From Thermoplasmata archaeon M9B2D (GTDB lineage: Archaea; Thermoplasmatota; E2; DHVEG-1): 26,247 nt of DNA. Below are positions 1 through 7,151 of the stretch, piece by piece (the first letter of the stretch is position 1; every line of letters starts with the position of its first letter). The stretch covers positions 1 to 26,247 of the forward strand of contig MUGD01000075.1 of assembly GCA_002900555.1 (NCBI GenBank). Reading direction: 5' to 3'. Both the position numbers and the translations under genes were made by a program. The notes below the pieces were generated by a model. It was not told where the DNA came from, made no database searches, and saw nothing but the letters and a program-made list of their open reading frames with translations.

Positions 1-1
1 C

Positions 2-346
2 CTTGCCTGCATGGTCGCACGGCGGAACATGATCAGCGTGATGCCATCAGGTGAAGGGTTCAAACCAGAGGTAAACCAGATCTGGGACGTCATCAAACGA
101 GCAATGGATGACGTGTTTACCGTGATTCGCGAATATTCCGGCGCTGGTCTTGGCGAGATGGAGTTCCGACTGCAGGATTACGAAGTCTTATTCTACATTT
201 TCCCTGATACAGAGAACGCACTGGTCGCTATCGTACCTGCGCTTGCAAACAAGGGGTTGCTTGAGGTCGAGATGGAGAACGCGAGACGTGAGATACTAAA
301 GAGTATGAATATTTCTGAGAAAGAAAAATTACTTGCTACCGTTTAA
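2..346 (+). CDS. Roadblock/LC7-like small protein, 5' partial
   Basis: The reading frame is open to the left edge (codons for Leu-Ala-Cys precede the first Met at 11), so the true start probably lies outside the window. The visible part has an amphipathic helix (DVIKRAMDDVFTVIREY), short beta strands (EMEFRLQDYEVLFYIF, ALVAIVPAL) and a closing helix (LEVEMENARREILKSM). This pattern fits the C-terminal half of archaeal roadblock/LC7 (MglB-like) domains, which act as dimeric partners of small GTPases or sensor modules. It ends 27 bp before the best start of the FIST gene on the same strand, so the two are probably co-transcribed and may form a signalling pair. The assignment rests on fold pattern only. 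No catalytic motif is expected or seen. Base composition is noticeably more GC-rich than the genes that follow. Confidence 0.5.
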   Translation, partial: LACMVARRNMISVMPSGEGFKPEVNQIWDVIKRAMDDVFTVIREYSGAGLGEMEFRLQDYEVLFYIFPDTENALVAIVPALANKGLLEVEMENARREILKSMNISEKEKLLATV

Positions 347-373
347 CTCTTTAATAGGTTGGATGCACACCAT

Positions 374-1660
374 ATGATCGAGCAAAAGTTTGAAGCAGCA
401 GTTGGAATGAGCCGCAAGTGGGATGCAAGAGAAGCAGGAAGAGAAGTAGCTGAGACTGCAATAAAAAAACTCAGCCGTCCACCTGATTTCTTTCTGTTGT
501 TTTCTACGATACATTATGAGAAACATGGCGGATTCCAGGAGTTCTTAAACGGGGTTTGGGATGTGCTACCGAAAGGGACACCACTGGTTGGAGGGACTGT
601 TGCGGGATTCATGAATCCAGAGGGATGTTATACGAGAGGAGCAACAGCAATGGCTGTTTCATATCCAAATATGAATGTTGCAGTGGGATTTGGGAAAAAT
701 ACAAAAAGAAATCCACTAACAGCCGCAAGAAAATGTGCAAAAATGTTAAAAGAGGGATTGAAAGAATCTTCATACCAAAATAAATTTATAATGACCATTA
801 TTTCAGGCGGATTAGTTCCACAAATTCTTGGAATGGGACGAAAAAAAGTTATCAGAGGGGCAACTAGTAAAATTGCCGTTAATTTGTCTCAATTCTCATT
901 AACTTTTTTTCAGAAGGGTGTTGGACGGGAAGAAGAAATTTTAGATGAATTCTCGAAGTTTTTTCACGACTATTATATTATTCATGGCTCATCTATGGAC
1001 AATGGAAAAGCAATTAGCAACTATCAATTTTTTAATCACAAAGTTGGAACTAATATGATCGTATCTTTGGGGGTAACCGTAGATTTAAAAATGAATATCT
1101 CTTCAAAACATAACTTGAAAGAAATAAAAACATTTAATGCAAACAAATTAAGTAAAGATGGGAGAATCATACATCAAATTAATAATAAACCAGCCACCGA
1201 AGAATTTCTTAGATTACTTAATTGGCCAGAACAATACTTTGATGAGAGATTGTTCAAAAGAACGTTTTTTTATCCATTAGGCTATAAAGAGGATGACCAC
1301 TGGGTTCCAGAAATAGTAGGCATCATTCCAGGAAATTCGATGAATCTTCTGCATAATATAAAAAATAAAGAAATGGCAATTCTTTCGGCCAGCGGAAAAA
1401 ATCTTATGGGCGCAGTAACAAATGGTTTATCAGAGTTAGACCCAGACAATACATTGATGAGTATAATATCAACTTGTGACGGTAGATTAGAAGCGTTAGG
1501 GGGTCAAGTGTTTAAAGTTCGTGATGAAATTCTTAACTTTTTTAGCGATGTTCCTTTTATTGCAGTATATTGTGGTGGAGAAGGCACAAAAAAACCATTT
1601 GAAAAACCTAAATATGGTAATGTTACATTTAACTCATTCGCTATCAAACAGACAGCATAG
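374..1660 (+). CDS. FIST-domain sensory protein (FIST_N plus FIST_C)
   Basis: The 428-residue soluble protein has the layout of FIST (F-box and intracellular signal transduction) proteins. An N-terminal domain carries the typical segments PKGTPLVGGTVAGFM and TRGATAMAVSY. A C-terminal domain includes GRIIHQINNKPATEEFLRLL, VPEIVGIIPGNSM, LSASGKNLMGAV and VPFIAVYCGGEG. FIST domains are thought to bind small ligands such as amino acids in signal transduction. No output domain is attached here, so the roadblock-like partner upstream may relay the signal. An in-frame TTG exists at 359, but an AGGT lies directly against it. The ATG at 374 has GGATG eight bases upstream and is preferred. The first ~290 bases are mid-GC like the upstream gene, while the remainder is AT-rich. 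Confidence 0.8.
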   Translation: MIEQKFEAAVGMSRKWDAREAGREVAETAIKKLSRPPDFFLLFSTIHYEKHGGFQEFLNGVWDVLPKGTPLVGGTVAGFMNPEGCYTRGATAMAVSYPNMNVAVGFGKNTKRNPLTAARKCAKMLKEGLKESSYQNKFIMTIISGGLVPQILGMGRKKVIRGATSKIAVNLSQFSLTFFQKGVGREEEILDEFSKFFHDYYIIHGSSMDNGKAISNYQFFNHKVGTNMIVSLGVTVDLKMNISSKHNLKEIKTFNANKLSKDGRIIHQINNKPATEEFLRLLNWPEQYFDERLFKRTFFYPLGYKEDDHWVPEIVGIIPGNSMNLLHNIKNKEMAILSASGKNLMGAVTNGLSELDPDNTLMSIISTCDGRLEALGGQVFKVRDEILNFFSDVPFIAVYCGGEGTKKPFEKPKYGNVTFNSFAIKQTA

Positions 1661-1716
1661 ATCTAGATGGTTCATTCATATGGATTTTTCTTAACAAAAA
1701 TATCTAAAATACTACT

Positions 1717-2784
1717 TTACCATCCTACTTTATTGGCAAGTGCATATGCTTTGTAAAGTGGTAAATATTTTCTGTAAAACAGGAGAATTTGCATAGTAGA
1801 AAAAATAGAAATCCCTTTCGCGTATGGTTTCATATGATTTTCTAATTCAGAATTTGGCATATTCTGCAATTGTTCGAAAGCCTTAAGAAATACTTTTGAA
1901 GAAAAATTTGTTTGTAACCATCTCTGTTCGTACGATAGAGGATTGTTATTAACTATCGACTCGGCAGCAATTTTTCCAGCAATCATCGCAGATCGTATTC
2001 CTCCTTTTGTAATAGCGTTTGTTTGTGCTGCTGCGTCACCTACAAGCAATACTTTACCAATAGTATAATGTTGGAGACCGCCATAACTAATATATTTACT
2101 CTGTTTTAACATGATTTTATTAATAATCGAAGGAGGAGGATTGCTAGAAACTGGAAAACCGATTTTTACGTTTTCCTCATGGGGAAATTCCCACATATAA
2201 TCTCCGTTATATTTTTCGTCATAATAAAAAGTGAGGGTGCCAGAGGTTGGTTGTTTATCCACAACATATTGTAAAAATAGTTTTTGTTTTGCTTTTAATC
2301 CTAATATTTTTCTTATTAAGGAATTAGGGCCATCAGCTCCAATGACATAGTCGTAAATCTTGGATGTTTCGTTTATTTTGACTTTTACTTGATCTTTTTT
2401 TTGAATTAGAGAAGACATTGCGCCTATCTTATAGTTACCTCCATTTTTTTGGAATTTTTCGACAATAGATTGTAAAAAAATTATTCGATTTATTAGATGC
2501 CCATTCATTTTTGTTTTAACAGCTATATCGCCTGGCCAGTGTTCTTGTATAGTATGAATCTTTTCAGTTAGCCCTTCTGGTTGAAGAGGGTGAATTTCTT
2601 TAAGTAATTCATCGCTTATCGCTTCGCCACACATATCATGATAACGGTTAAATTTATCTGAAGTTAATCTTTCTATTAGGTCAACATTAAAAATATTATC
2701 TTTGTCAAAATGTTTAAGAAAAAATGCGGTGCTTGCTCCAGCGGGTCCCGCTCCAACAATTAATACCTTATTGTTTTTCACCAT
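1717..2784 (-). CDS. Geranylgeranyl reductase family FAD protein (GGR 1)
   Basis: A 355-residue FAD-dependent oxidoreductase of the archaeal geranylgeranyl reductase family, whose members hydrogenate double bonds of isoprenoid lipid chains. Visible motifs are the Rossmann GAGPAG at 11-16, MCGEAIS with Cys52 (the family's CGE motif near the flavin), GADGPNS at 149-155, YMWEFP at 196-201 followed by IGFP (the family YxWxFP...G signature), and GDAAA at 249-253 with a TKGGI loop. There is no transmembrane segment, although the C-terminus is aromatic-rich and may be membrane-associating. It is divergent from the GNAT-like/ferredoxin unit and shares an AT-rich 114-bp promoter region with it. A TATA-like run about 30 bp upstream of the ATG suggests a short or absent leader. 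Substrate (archaeol chains, quinone or another prenyl lipid) cannot be told from sequence. Confidence 0.85.
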   Translation of the reverse strand: MVKNNKVLIVGAGPAGASTAFFLKHFDKDNIFNVDLIERLTSDKFNRYHDMCGEAISDELLKEIHPLQPEGLTEKIHTIQEHWPGDIAVKTKMNGHLINRIIFLQSIVEKFQKNGGNYKIGAMSSLIQKKDQVKVKINETSKIYDYVIGADGPNSLIRKILGLKAKQKLFLQYVVDKQPTSGTLTFYYDEKYNGDYMWEFPHEENVKIGFPVSSNPPPSIINKIMLKQSKYISYGGLQHYTIGKVLLVGDAAAQTNAITKGGIRSAMIAGKIAAESIVNNNPLSYEQRWLQTNFSSKVFLKAFEQLQNMPNSELENHMKPYAKGISIFSTMQILLFYRKYLPLYKAYALANKVGW

Positions 2785-2898
2785 ACGTGATTAATAAATA
2801 ACACGAATCATTTTAAAAATTTAACATATTAAAGTAATGATATGATGTAGTATGGAAAAGTACAAAATACTTGTTAGAATATCATGTAGCGGTGCCTA
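2785..2898. promoter_or_regulatory. Divergent promoter between GGR 1 and GNAT-like gene
   Basis: This AT-rich spacer has overlapping TATA-like runs. On the minus strand the run at 2811-2825 sits about 30 bp before the GGR 1 ATG. On the plus strand TTAAAAATTTAACATATTA places a start near 2850, close to the ATG of a 15-codon leader frame at 2852. Positions are by eye. Confidence 0.4.
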
Positions 2899-2899
2899 G
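2852..2899 (+). CDS. Possible 15-aa leader peptide coupled to GNAT gene
   Basis: An ATG at 2852 opens a 15-codon frame (MEKYKILVRISCSGA) whose TAG stop shares its last base with the GTG start of the downstream gene (TAGTG). The TATA-like run near 2824 would place transcription start almost on this ATG, so it could be a leaderless upstream frame that delivers ribosomes to the GTG. It has no Shine-Dalgarno site of its own. It could be chance, since a frame this short arises readily. Confidence 0.25.
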   Translation: MEKYKILVRISCSGA

Positions 2900-4035
2900 T
2901 GTCGGTTGAGATTATTAACTTTGAAAAAAATTACGAAAAAGAGACACTAAAGTTATTTTATCGTTCAGTTTTTTATAATCGAAAAGAATTTGAATATGCA
3001 AGATTGCCAACATGGTCACATCGATATCTGTTGGAAGATGTAAGTATTCAGCGTCTTGCGACGATAAATGGAAAAATCGTAGGCTCTCTAGGTTTAATCG
3101 TATATACAGGTTATATCAATGATAAGAAGCAAAATATTGGTTTTTTTGTGGATAATTGCATTCTCCCAGAGTACACTTCAAAATACGATAGCATTATGTC
3201 ACAATTATTCCAAAACGTTGAGCATGTAGCCAAAACGATGAAAGTCAATTACATTTTAGGATGGGATTATACTAGAAAAGTAGACAGTCATAATGATTTT
3301 TTTTGCAAAATGGGATATTCGCACCTGGATGGCATCAATTGGTTTGGTGGTGGAACAAAACCAGTTCTCGCATTTTTTGAAAAGGGAGAGAATATCTCCT
3401 TTATATGGCGACTCGCTCTCGGTCTATTAAATCTAAAATTTCAATTTAGGGAAAGAAGAACTCGTTCTCTAACAAAAGAAACAATACGACCATTAAAAAA
3501 TACCGATATTTCTGTTGCAGCTGATTTGATAAATAGACAAAATAAACTCTTGGCATTTTCACCTAAGTACTCAAAAGATACTCTTAAAAAAACCATGGAG
3601 AAATATCATGCAAAAGGCTGGATAGTAGAAACGAAAGATACAGCTATTGGAGTTCTTATAACCTTTTTGGCACCCTGGAGTGGATGGATGTATGGTAGAC
3701 CAGAATATACATCGAAATTTACAAATTTTTTAATCAATCATCCTCTTGAGTTTGCTGTGGACCCAGAATATGCCAAACAAGTCGCACCTCATCTCTTGTA
3801 TACAGCAATGAAAAGCGATATAAATAGGAGAGGATACTTTATGCTTGTTGATGTATTTGATCGTAGAATTTCTTGGATGACAAATGCTTTTTTTGATATT
3901 GGTGCTGATGAGATTCCCTATGACTTCGGCACATTACTTTTTAAAAGCTTCGCTGAAGATTCAATAGAGTTATCTCATCCAGTCTATGTTCCAACGAATC
4001 TTGTTATAAGTCCATATACTGGAAAATATTTATAA
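2899..4035 (+). CDS. GNAT-like N-acetyltransferase domain protein, two-domain
   Basis: A 378-residue soluble protein. The first ~150 residues follow the GNAT fold: a starting strand and helix (EIINFEKNYEKETLKLFYRS), strands LATINGKIVGSLGLIVYTG, then DNCILPEYTSKYDSIMSQLF in the place of the acetyl-CoA loop, and a final FFCKMGYSHLDG, which is the usual closing GNAT motif. The second half (from TIRPLKNTDISVAADLINRQ) looks like another degenerate GNAT module. Tandem GNATs of this type occur in archaea and in Eis-like proteins. The substrate is unknown. The GTG start at 2899 has GGTG three bases upstream and overlaps the stop of a short leader frame. The ferredoxin gene follows after about 25-31 bp, so the two likely form one transcript, although a functional link between an acyltransferase and a ferredoxin is not obvious. 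Confidence 0.55.
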   Translation: MSVEIINFEKNYEKETLKLFYRSVFYNRKEFEYARLPTWSHRYLLEDVSIQRLATINGKIVGSLGLIVYTGYINDKKQNIGFFVDNCILPEYTSKYDSIMSQLFQNVEHVAKTMKVNYILGWDYTRKVDSHNDFFCKMGYSHLDGINWFGGGTKPVLAFFEKGENISFIWRLALGLLNLKFQFRERRTRSLTKETIRPLKNTDISVAADLINRQNKLLAFSPKYSKDTLKKTMEKYHAKGWIVETKDTAIGVLITFLAPWSGWMYGRPEYTSKFTNFLINHPLEFAVDPEYAKQVAPHLLYTAMKSDINRRGYFMLVDVFDRRISWMTNAFFDIGADEIPYDFGTLLFKSFAEDSIELSHPVYVPTNLVISPYTGKYL

Positions 4036-4066
4036 CATATGAACATTTTCATTTATTGGGGTGTAT

Positions 4067-4246
4067 GTGATAAACATCCAAAAAGAAAAATGTATCAGTT
4101 GTCTTGCCTGCATTTCAGCATGCCCATATAATTTAATAGAGATGGAAGGGTTATTTATCTCTGTAAAAGATACGAATAACTGTAACACATGTAAAGAAAA
4201 AAACTGTAAAATTTTATGCCCAACAGGGGCAATTATCGTACATTGA
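4067..4246 (+). CDS. 2[4Fe-4S] ferredoxin-like small protein
   Basis: A roughly 59-residue protein with two Fe-S binding loops. The first is canonical (CISCLACISACP, CX2CX2CX3CP). The second is CNTCKEKNCKILCP, with CX2CX4CX3CP spacing, so the second loop carries a two-residue insertion common in clostridial-type ferredoxins. It probably carries electrons in the cytoplasm. GGR enzymes of archaea can take electrons from ferredoxins, and this gene lies between two GGR-family genes, so it is a plausible donor for one or both (inference). Start: GTG codons at 4061 and 4067 are both in frame. GGGGTG at 4058-4063 is a better-spaced ribosome site for 4067. Its 3' end overlaps the 3' end of the convergent GGR 2 gene by 14 bp. 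Confidence 0.85.
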   Translation: MINIQKEKCISCLACISACPYNLIEMEGLFISVKDTNNCNTCKEKNCKILCPTGAIIVH

Positions 4247-5483
4247 TTTCAATGCTCATTTCTTTTTCTTTAATTAATTTTCTTGCATAGTCGGTGAGAT
4301 CTTTTATACTCTTATATGTTAATGCAGTCTTTAGCTCTTTACCATCCCATTGTATCATCTCAAGTTCAAGCATTGCAGTAAGCATGGATTTAGTGTCATT
4401 TGGGAGATCCATTGCGATAACACTACTTATATTATCTTTTATTTTTACAGTCCTTCTTGCCTCTTGACCTATAAAGCTTGCTTCATATTCTTCAGGGTAT
4501 TGTTTTAACACTTCGGCAGAATTTGATTCTATAGCTTCTGCAACTTTTTGACCGGCAATAACCGCAGCCTGCCAGCCTGGAATAATACCTTCGCCAACAT
4601 AGGCAAAGTTCTGATTTGCTGAATCGCCGACTAGAATAGTATTACCATATACAGGATACAATGGTGCTGATAAATCAATGATTCCGCCTTTTATTTCAAG
4701 AGGCGAAGCACGTTTCAGTTGTCGTTTCATATCTGGATTTGATTCAGCCAATATATAAAAATCTTCAAGCGGAGAGCGAGATGCAAAAGGGTTTTTTCCA
4801 TAAAATGGTCTGGCACCAACTCCTACGTCTGCTCGGTCATTACCCTTCGGGAAAATATAGCCATAACCACCTGTTATATCGCCCATAAATAATTGCATAG
4901 AATTCTCAGCATCCAAATCTACATTAGTAACCTCAATCTCAATGGCACACCCCCAATCCTTTATGCCTGAAAATAATGTATCACCAAGAAGTTTTCTTCT
5001 AATAACGGATGTTGCTCCATCAGCTCCAACAACAATCCTAGGTTTGATTTCAATATCTCCTTGAATTGATTTTGCTTTAACATAATCAATATTTTTTCCT
5101 TTCATGACAATATCTGTAACTGTTGTACCAAGACTAAGTTCAGTTCCTGCTTTGATAGCAGCTTGAGCAATTATTTTTTCCGCCTCTTTACGGTTTAGCA
5201 TAAAAGATTTCCACTTTTGCTCGTTGGTAATTATTTTTGCAACAGGATTGTAAATAATAGTATCCTCAATCGGCCATGTATATACTTTTTCTAAAAACGG
5301 AAGATCTTGACAAAGTTCTTCAAAGAGAAATTTACTAACAGCTTCTCCTCCTCTCAAGGGAGCAGCTACTTCATTTTTTCTATCCAATGCAACAACATCT
5401 AACCCTTTTTTTGCAGCTATATACGAAAACACAGTTCCAACAGGACCTGCCCCTACAACCAATACATCGCACTCTATTCTCAT
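4233..5483 (-). CDS. Geranylgeranyl reductase family FAD protein (GGR 2)
   Basis: A 416-residue flavoprotein of the geranylgeranyl reductase family. It has GAGPVG at 11-16, GADGATS at 153-159, YGYIFP at 207-212 followed at the expected distance by GVGA (the YxWxFP...GxG signature with Trp replaced by Tyr), GDSANQ at 286-291 and a conserved YVGEGI/PGW substrate-side loop. The usual CGE motif is GGEAVS here, with Gly45 in the cysteine position. Full length fits typical archaeal digeranylgeranylglycerophospholipid reductases better than the shorter GGR 1. A TATA-like TTTTTAAAC 25-30 bp upstream suggests a near-leaderless transcript. It lies on the same strand as, and 52 bp after, the tandem membrane-protein genes. 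It likely hydrogenates isoprenoid lipid chains. The exact substrate is not determinable. Confidence 0.85.
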   Translation of the reverse strand: MRIECDVLVVGAGPVGTVFSYIAAKKGLDVVALDRKNEVAAPLRGGEAVSKFLFEELCQDLPFLEKVYTWPIEDTIIYNPVAKIITNEQKWKSFMLNRKEAEKIIAQAAIKAGTELSLGTTVTDIVMKGKNIDYVKAKSIQGDIEIKPRIVVGADGATSVIRRKLLGDTLFSGIKDWGCAIEIEVTNVDLDAENSMQLFMGDITGGYGYIFPKGNDRADVGVGARPFYGKNPFASRSPLEDFYILAESNPDMKRQLKRASPLEIKGGIIDLSAPLYPVYGNTILVGDSANQNFAYVGEGIIPGWQAAVIAGQKVAEAIESNSAEVLKQYPEEYEASFIGQEARRTVKIKDNISSVIAMDLPNDTKSMLTAMLELEMIQWDGKELKTALTYKSIKDLTDYARKLIKEKEMSIEINVR

Positions 5484-5535
5484 CTTAAGACTAACATCTT
5501 AGAATTGTTTAAAAACGTAACTAATTTCATTAGTA

Positions 5536-6105
5536 TTAGGCACATATAGCTTTGTTTATCTGTTGTCGGGATCTGCTGTACATCCGTACCACAAGATACG
5601 CTCCATCAAAGAATAACATCGCAAGGAAGAAATACCAGGGGAACACCCCGAGCAACGCAACATAGAGGATTGCTATTTTGGTGACCCATCGTTGGTCAAA
5701 AAACGCAATCGTTGCTTTATGGAAAAAATTCGATTTATCAAGATTTTTTATGTTATAGTCAACAATGTCATTGCCTACTTCATCAAGGACTGCCGCCGCA
5801 ACAAGAACAATTAAGGGGAGGAAAAGCAACTGGACTCCAGCAGCTATTAAAATTACAGCGATAACTGCAAGGCCAAGACCATGCGCATAGTTATCGATTT
5901 TTCCTTTCAGGAACACTCCAATGAGTACTGCAAGCAATATGGTCGCGGAAACAGGGTCCATAATCATTGTGTACGCCCAGAGGATCCCAAGAAACGGTGC
6001 GAGCAGTAACGCAATTTTCTTGTTAAACGTACGTTCATCGAACGCATCATCAATGTATTTTAACCCTGCCCCAAGGATAGGGTAAACTATCAGAAAGAAA
6101 TACAT
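5536..6105 (-). CDS. Conserved polytopic membrane protein, paralogue 1
   Basis: About 189 residues with five or six predicted membrane segments. It aligns without gaps over most of its length with the neighbouring upstream gene, roughly 60% identical by eye. Shared polar motifs between hydrophobic stretches are LGAGLKYIDDAFDE, KGKIDNxAH, LDEVGND(I/V)VD, FFDQRWV and FDGAYL. The acidic residues look like an active or metal-binding site facing one side of the membrane. I do not recognise the family. NDxxD recalls UbiA prenyltransferases, but the protein is too short and lacks their second motif. TTG at 6135 and ATG at 6120 are also in frame. ATG at 6105 is chosen because it matches the paralogue's start (MYFF) and has AGGAA five bases upstream. 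It precedes GGR 2 on the same strand, so a role in lipid metabolism is possible. Confidence 0.7.
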   Translation of the reverse strand: MYFFLIVYPILGAGLKYIDDAFDERTFNKKIALLLAPFLGILWAYTMIMDPVSATILLAVLIGVFLKGKIDNYAHGLGLAVIAVILIAAGVQLLFLPLIVLVAAAVLDEVGNDIVDYNIKNLDKSNFFHKATIAFFDQRWVTKIAILYVALLGVFPWYFFLAMLFFDGAYLVVRMYSRSRQQINKAICA

Positions 6106-6215
6106 AGCGTTCCTGTCCATCGCTTTTCTTATCAACTTTTATTATGGTTTCAAATGCTCTGTCCCTTAAGTATATTTATATCAGCTGAGTATGCAGGTGC
6201 CTCTGTAGACTGCTT

Positions 6216-6803
6216 TCATGCTTGGGATATGTCGGAAGCGGGAGGTGTCACATACAGAGCCTTTTGCCGTACCTCACTAAGCGATCGCACACCAAGATAC
6301 GCGCCATCAAAGAGCAGCATCGCGACAAAGAAAAACCAGGGTAATACACTCACCGCCACAAGCCCTAGGATAGCGACTTTTGCGACCCATCGCTGGTCAA
6401 AGAAGCCAATGATAATCCTTTGCCACCATTTTCCCCCAGCAAGGTACCTGCTCTTATCAACCACATCATTGCCGACCTCATCTAGTAATGCGGCAACCGC
6501 AAGAATGATCAAAGGAACAAATAAGAGTTGTACACCAGCGGCGACTACAATAGCGATGATGACAACTAGACCAATCACATGGGCGATATTATCGATTTTC
6601 CCTTTTACCAACACACCAAGGAGTATTGCAAGAAGAATGGTTGCAGCGACCGCATCTATTATCATCGTATACGCCCAGAGAACACCAAGTAAAGGGGCGA
6701 TTACATACGCAGTTTTTTTATTGAATACTTTTTCATCAAATGCATCATCTATATATTTTAATCCTGCACCTAGCACTGCAAAAGCAATAAAAAAGAAATA
6801 CAT
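6216..6803 (-). CDS. Conserved polytopic membrane protein, paralogue 2
   Basis: A 195-residue integral membrane protein, closely related to the next gene downstream. It keeps every polar motif of its twin: YIDDAFDE, KGKIDNIAH, LDEVGNDVVD, FFDQRWV and FDGAYLGVR. The two differ mainly in the hydrophobic residues and in the loop after the VD motif (about residues 131-140), which is basic here. The start is well supported: GGAGGT lies at 6813-6818 on this strand, nine bases before the ATG. The C-terminal tail (after SLSEVRQKALYV) is longer and unlike the paralogue. The order regulator, paralogue 2, paralogue 1, GGR 2 is collinear on the minus strand. Function is unknown. The tandem arrangement suggests a recent duplication or an obligate heteromeric pair. 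Confidence 0.75.
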   Translation of the reverse strand: MYFFFIAFAVLGAGLKYIDDAFDEKVFNKKTAYVIAPLLGVLWAYTMIIDAVAATILLAILLGVLVKGKIDNIAHVIGLVVIIAIVVAAGVQLLFVPLIILAVAALLDEVGNDVVDKSRYLAGGKWWQRIIIGFFDQRWVAKVAILGLVAVSVLPWFFFVAMLLFDGAYLGVRSLSEVRQKALYVTPPASDISQA

Positions 6804-6812
6804 CTAGATCAT

Positions 6813-6818
6813 ACCTCC
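6813..6818 (-). promoter_or_regulatory. Shine-Dalgarno GGAGGT for paralogue 2
   Basis: GGAGGT on the minus strand is nine bases before the ATG at 6803. It fixes that start and argues against the longer overlapping minus frame that begins near 6990. Confidence 0.7.
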
Positions 6819-7151
6819 GATGTGAGGAGAAACACCTATTGAATTTGCCCCCTTCTTTTGGTTCATTCTTTTCTAACCCCATTAGAAGTAATTCTCCTGG
6901 GAAACATAAAGCCCCACTCCGAGAAAATCCTACAAAATTCCAAAAAGTATATATATTTTTTACGTTTGACGGAAAAAAGATACAGTTCACTATTTTATAA
7001 CAGCTATCTAATATATATTTATCGAGATTTATTGTGTAAGTTTAGAAGGCATTGTAGTGAGCAGGAGCCCGCCCACTACAATACCACCTCCCAGACGACC
7101 ATATTAATATAAGTTGTAATATATATAATTTATAGTGCAATTATCCAATTT
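6819..7151. other. Non-coding spacer of about 330 bp with promoter and hairpin
   Basis: I see no convincing gene here. A TATA-like AAAAAATATATATAC on the minus strand near 6945-6960 could start the membrane-protein transcript with a leader of about 120 nt. A perfect 9-bp stem lies at 7051-7082 (separate entry). Short frames on both strands have composition unlike protein and no ribosome site. Confidence 0.4.
7051..7082. other. Hairpin: 9-bp perfect stem, GC-rich 14-nt loop
   Basis: ATTGTAGTG at 7051-7059 pairs perfectly with CACTACAAT at 7074-7082. The loop AGCAGGAGCCCGCC is GC-rich in otherwise AT-rich DNA. It lies about 70 bp beyond the stop of the minus-strand regulator gene and upstream of the membrane-protein promoter. 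It may be a transcript-end structure, an RNA motif, or a relic of the right end of an IS200/IS605-type element, whose ends often carry GGAGCCC-like hairpins. No transposase is present nearby. Confidence 0.4.

Noticed and set aside
5536..6803. UbiA prenyltransferase assignment for the twin membrane proteins, from NDxxD
   Set aside because: The proteins are ~190 residues rather than ~280, lack the second Asp-rich motif, and the residues after NDxVD differ between the two.
6745..6990. 81-codon minus-strand frame overlapping membrane-protein paralogue 2
   Set aside because: Paralogue 2 has a strong GGAGGT and clear homology in another frame. This frame is a shadow.
6858..7112. 84-codon plus-strand frame in the spacer
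   Set aside because: No ribosome site, low-complexity AT-driven composition, and it runs across the hairpin.
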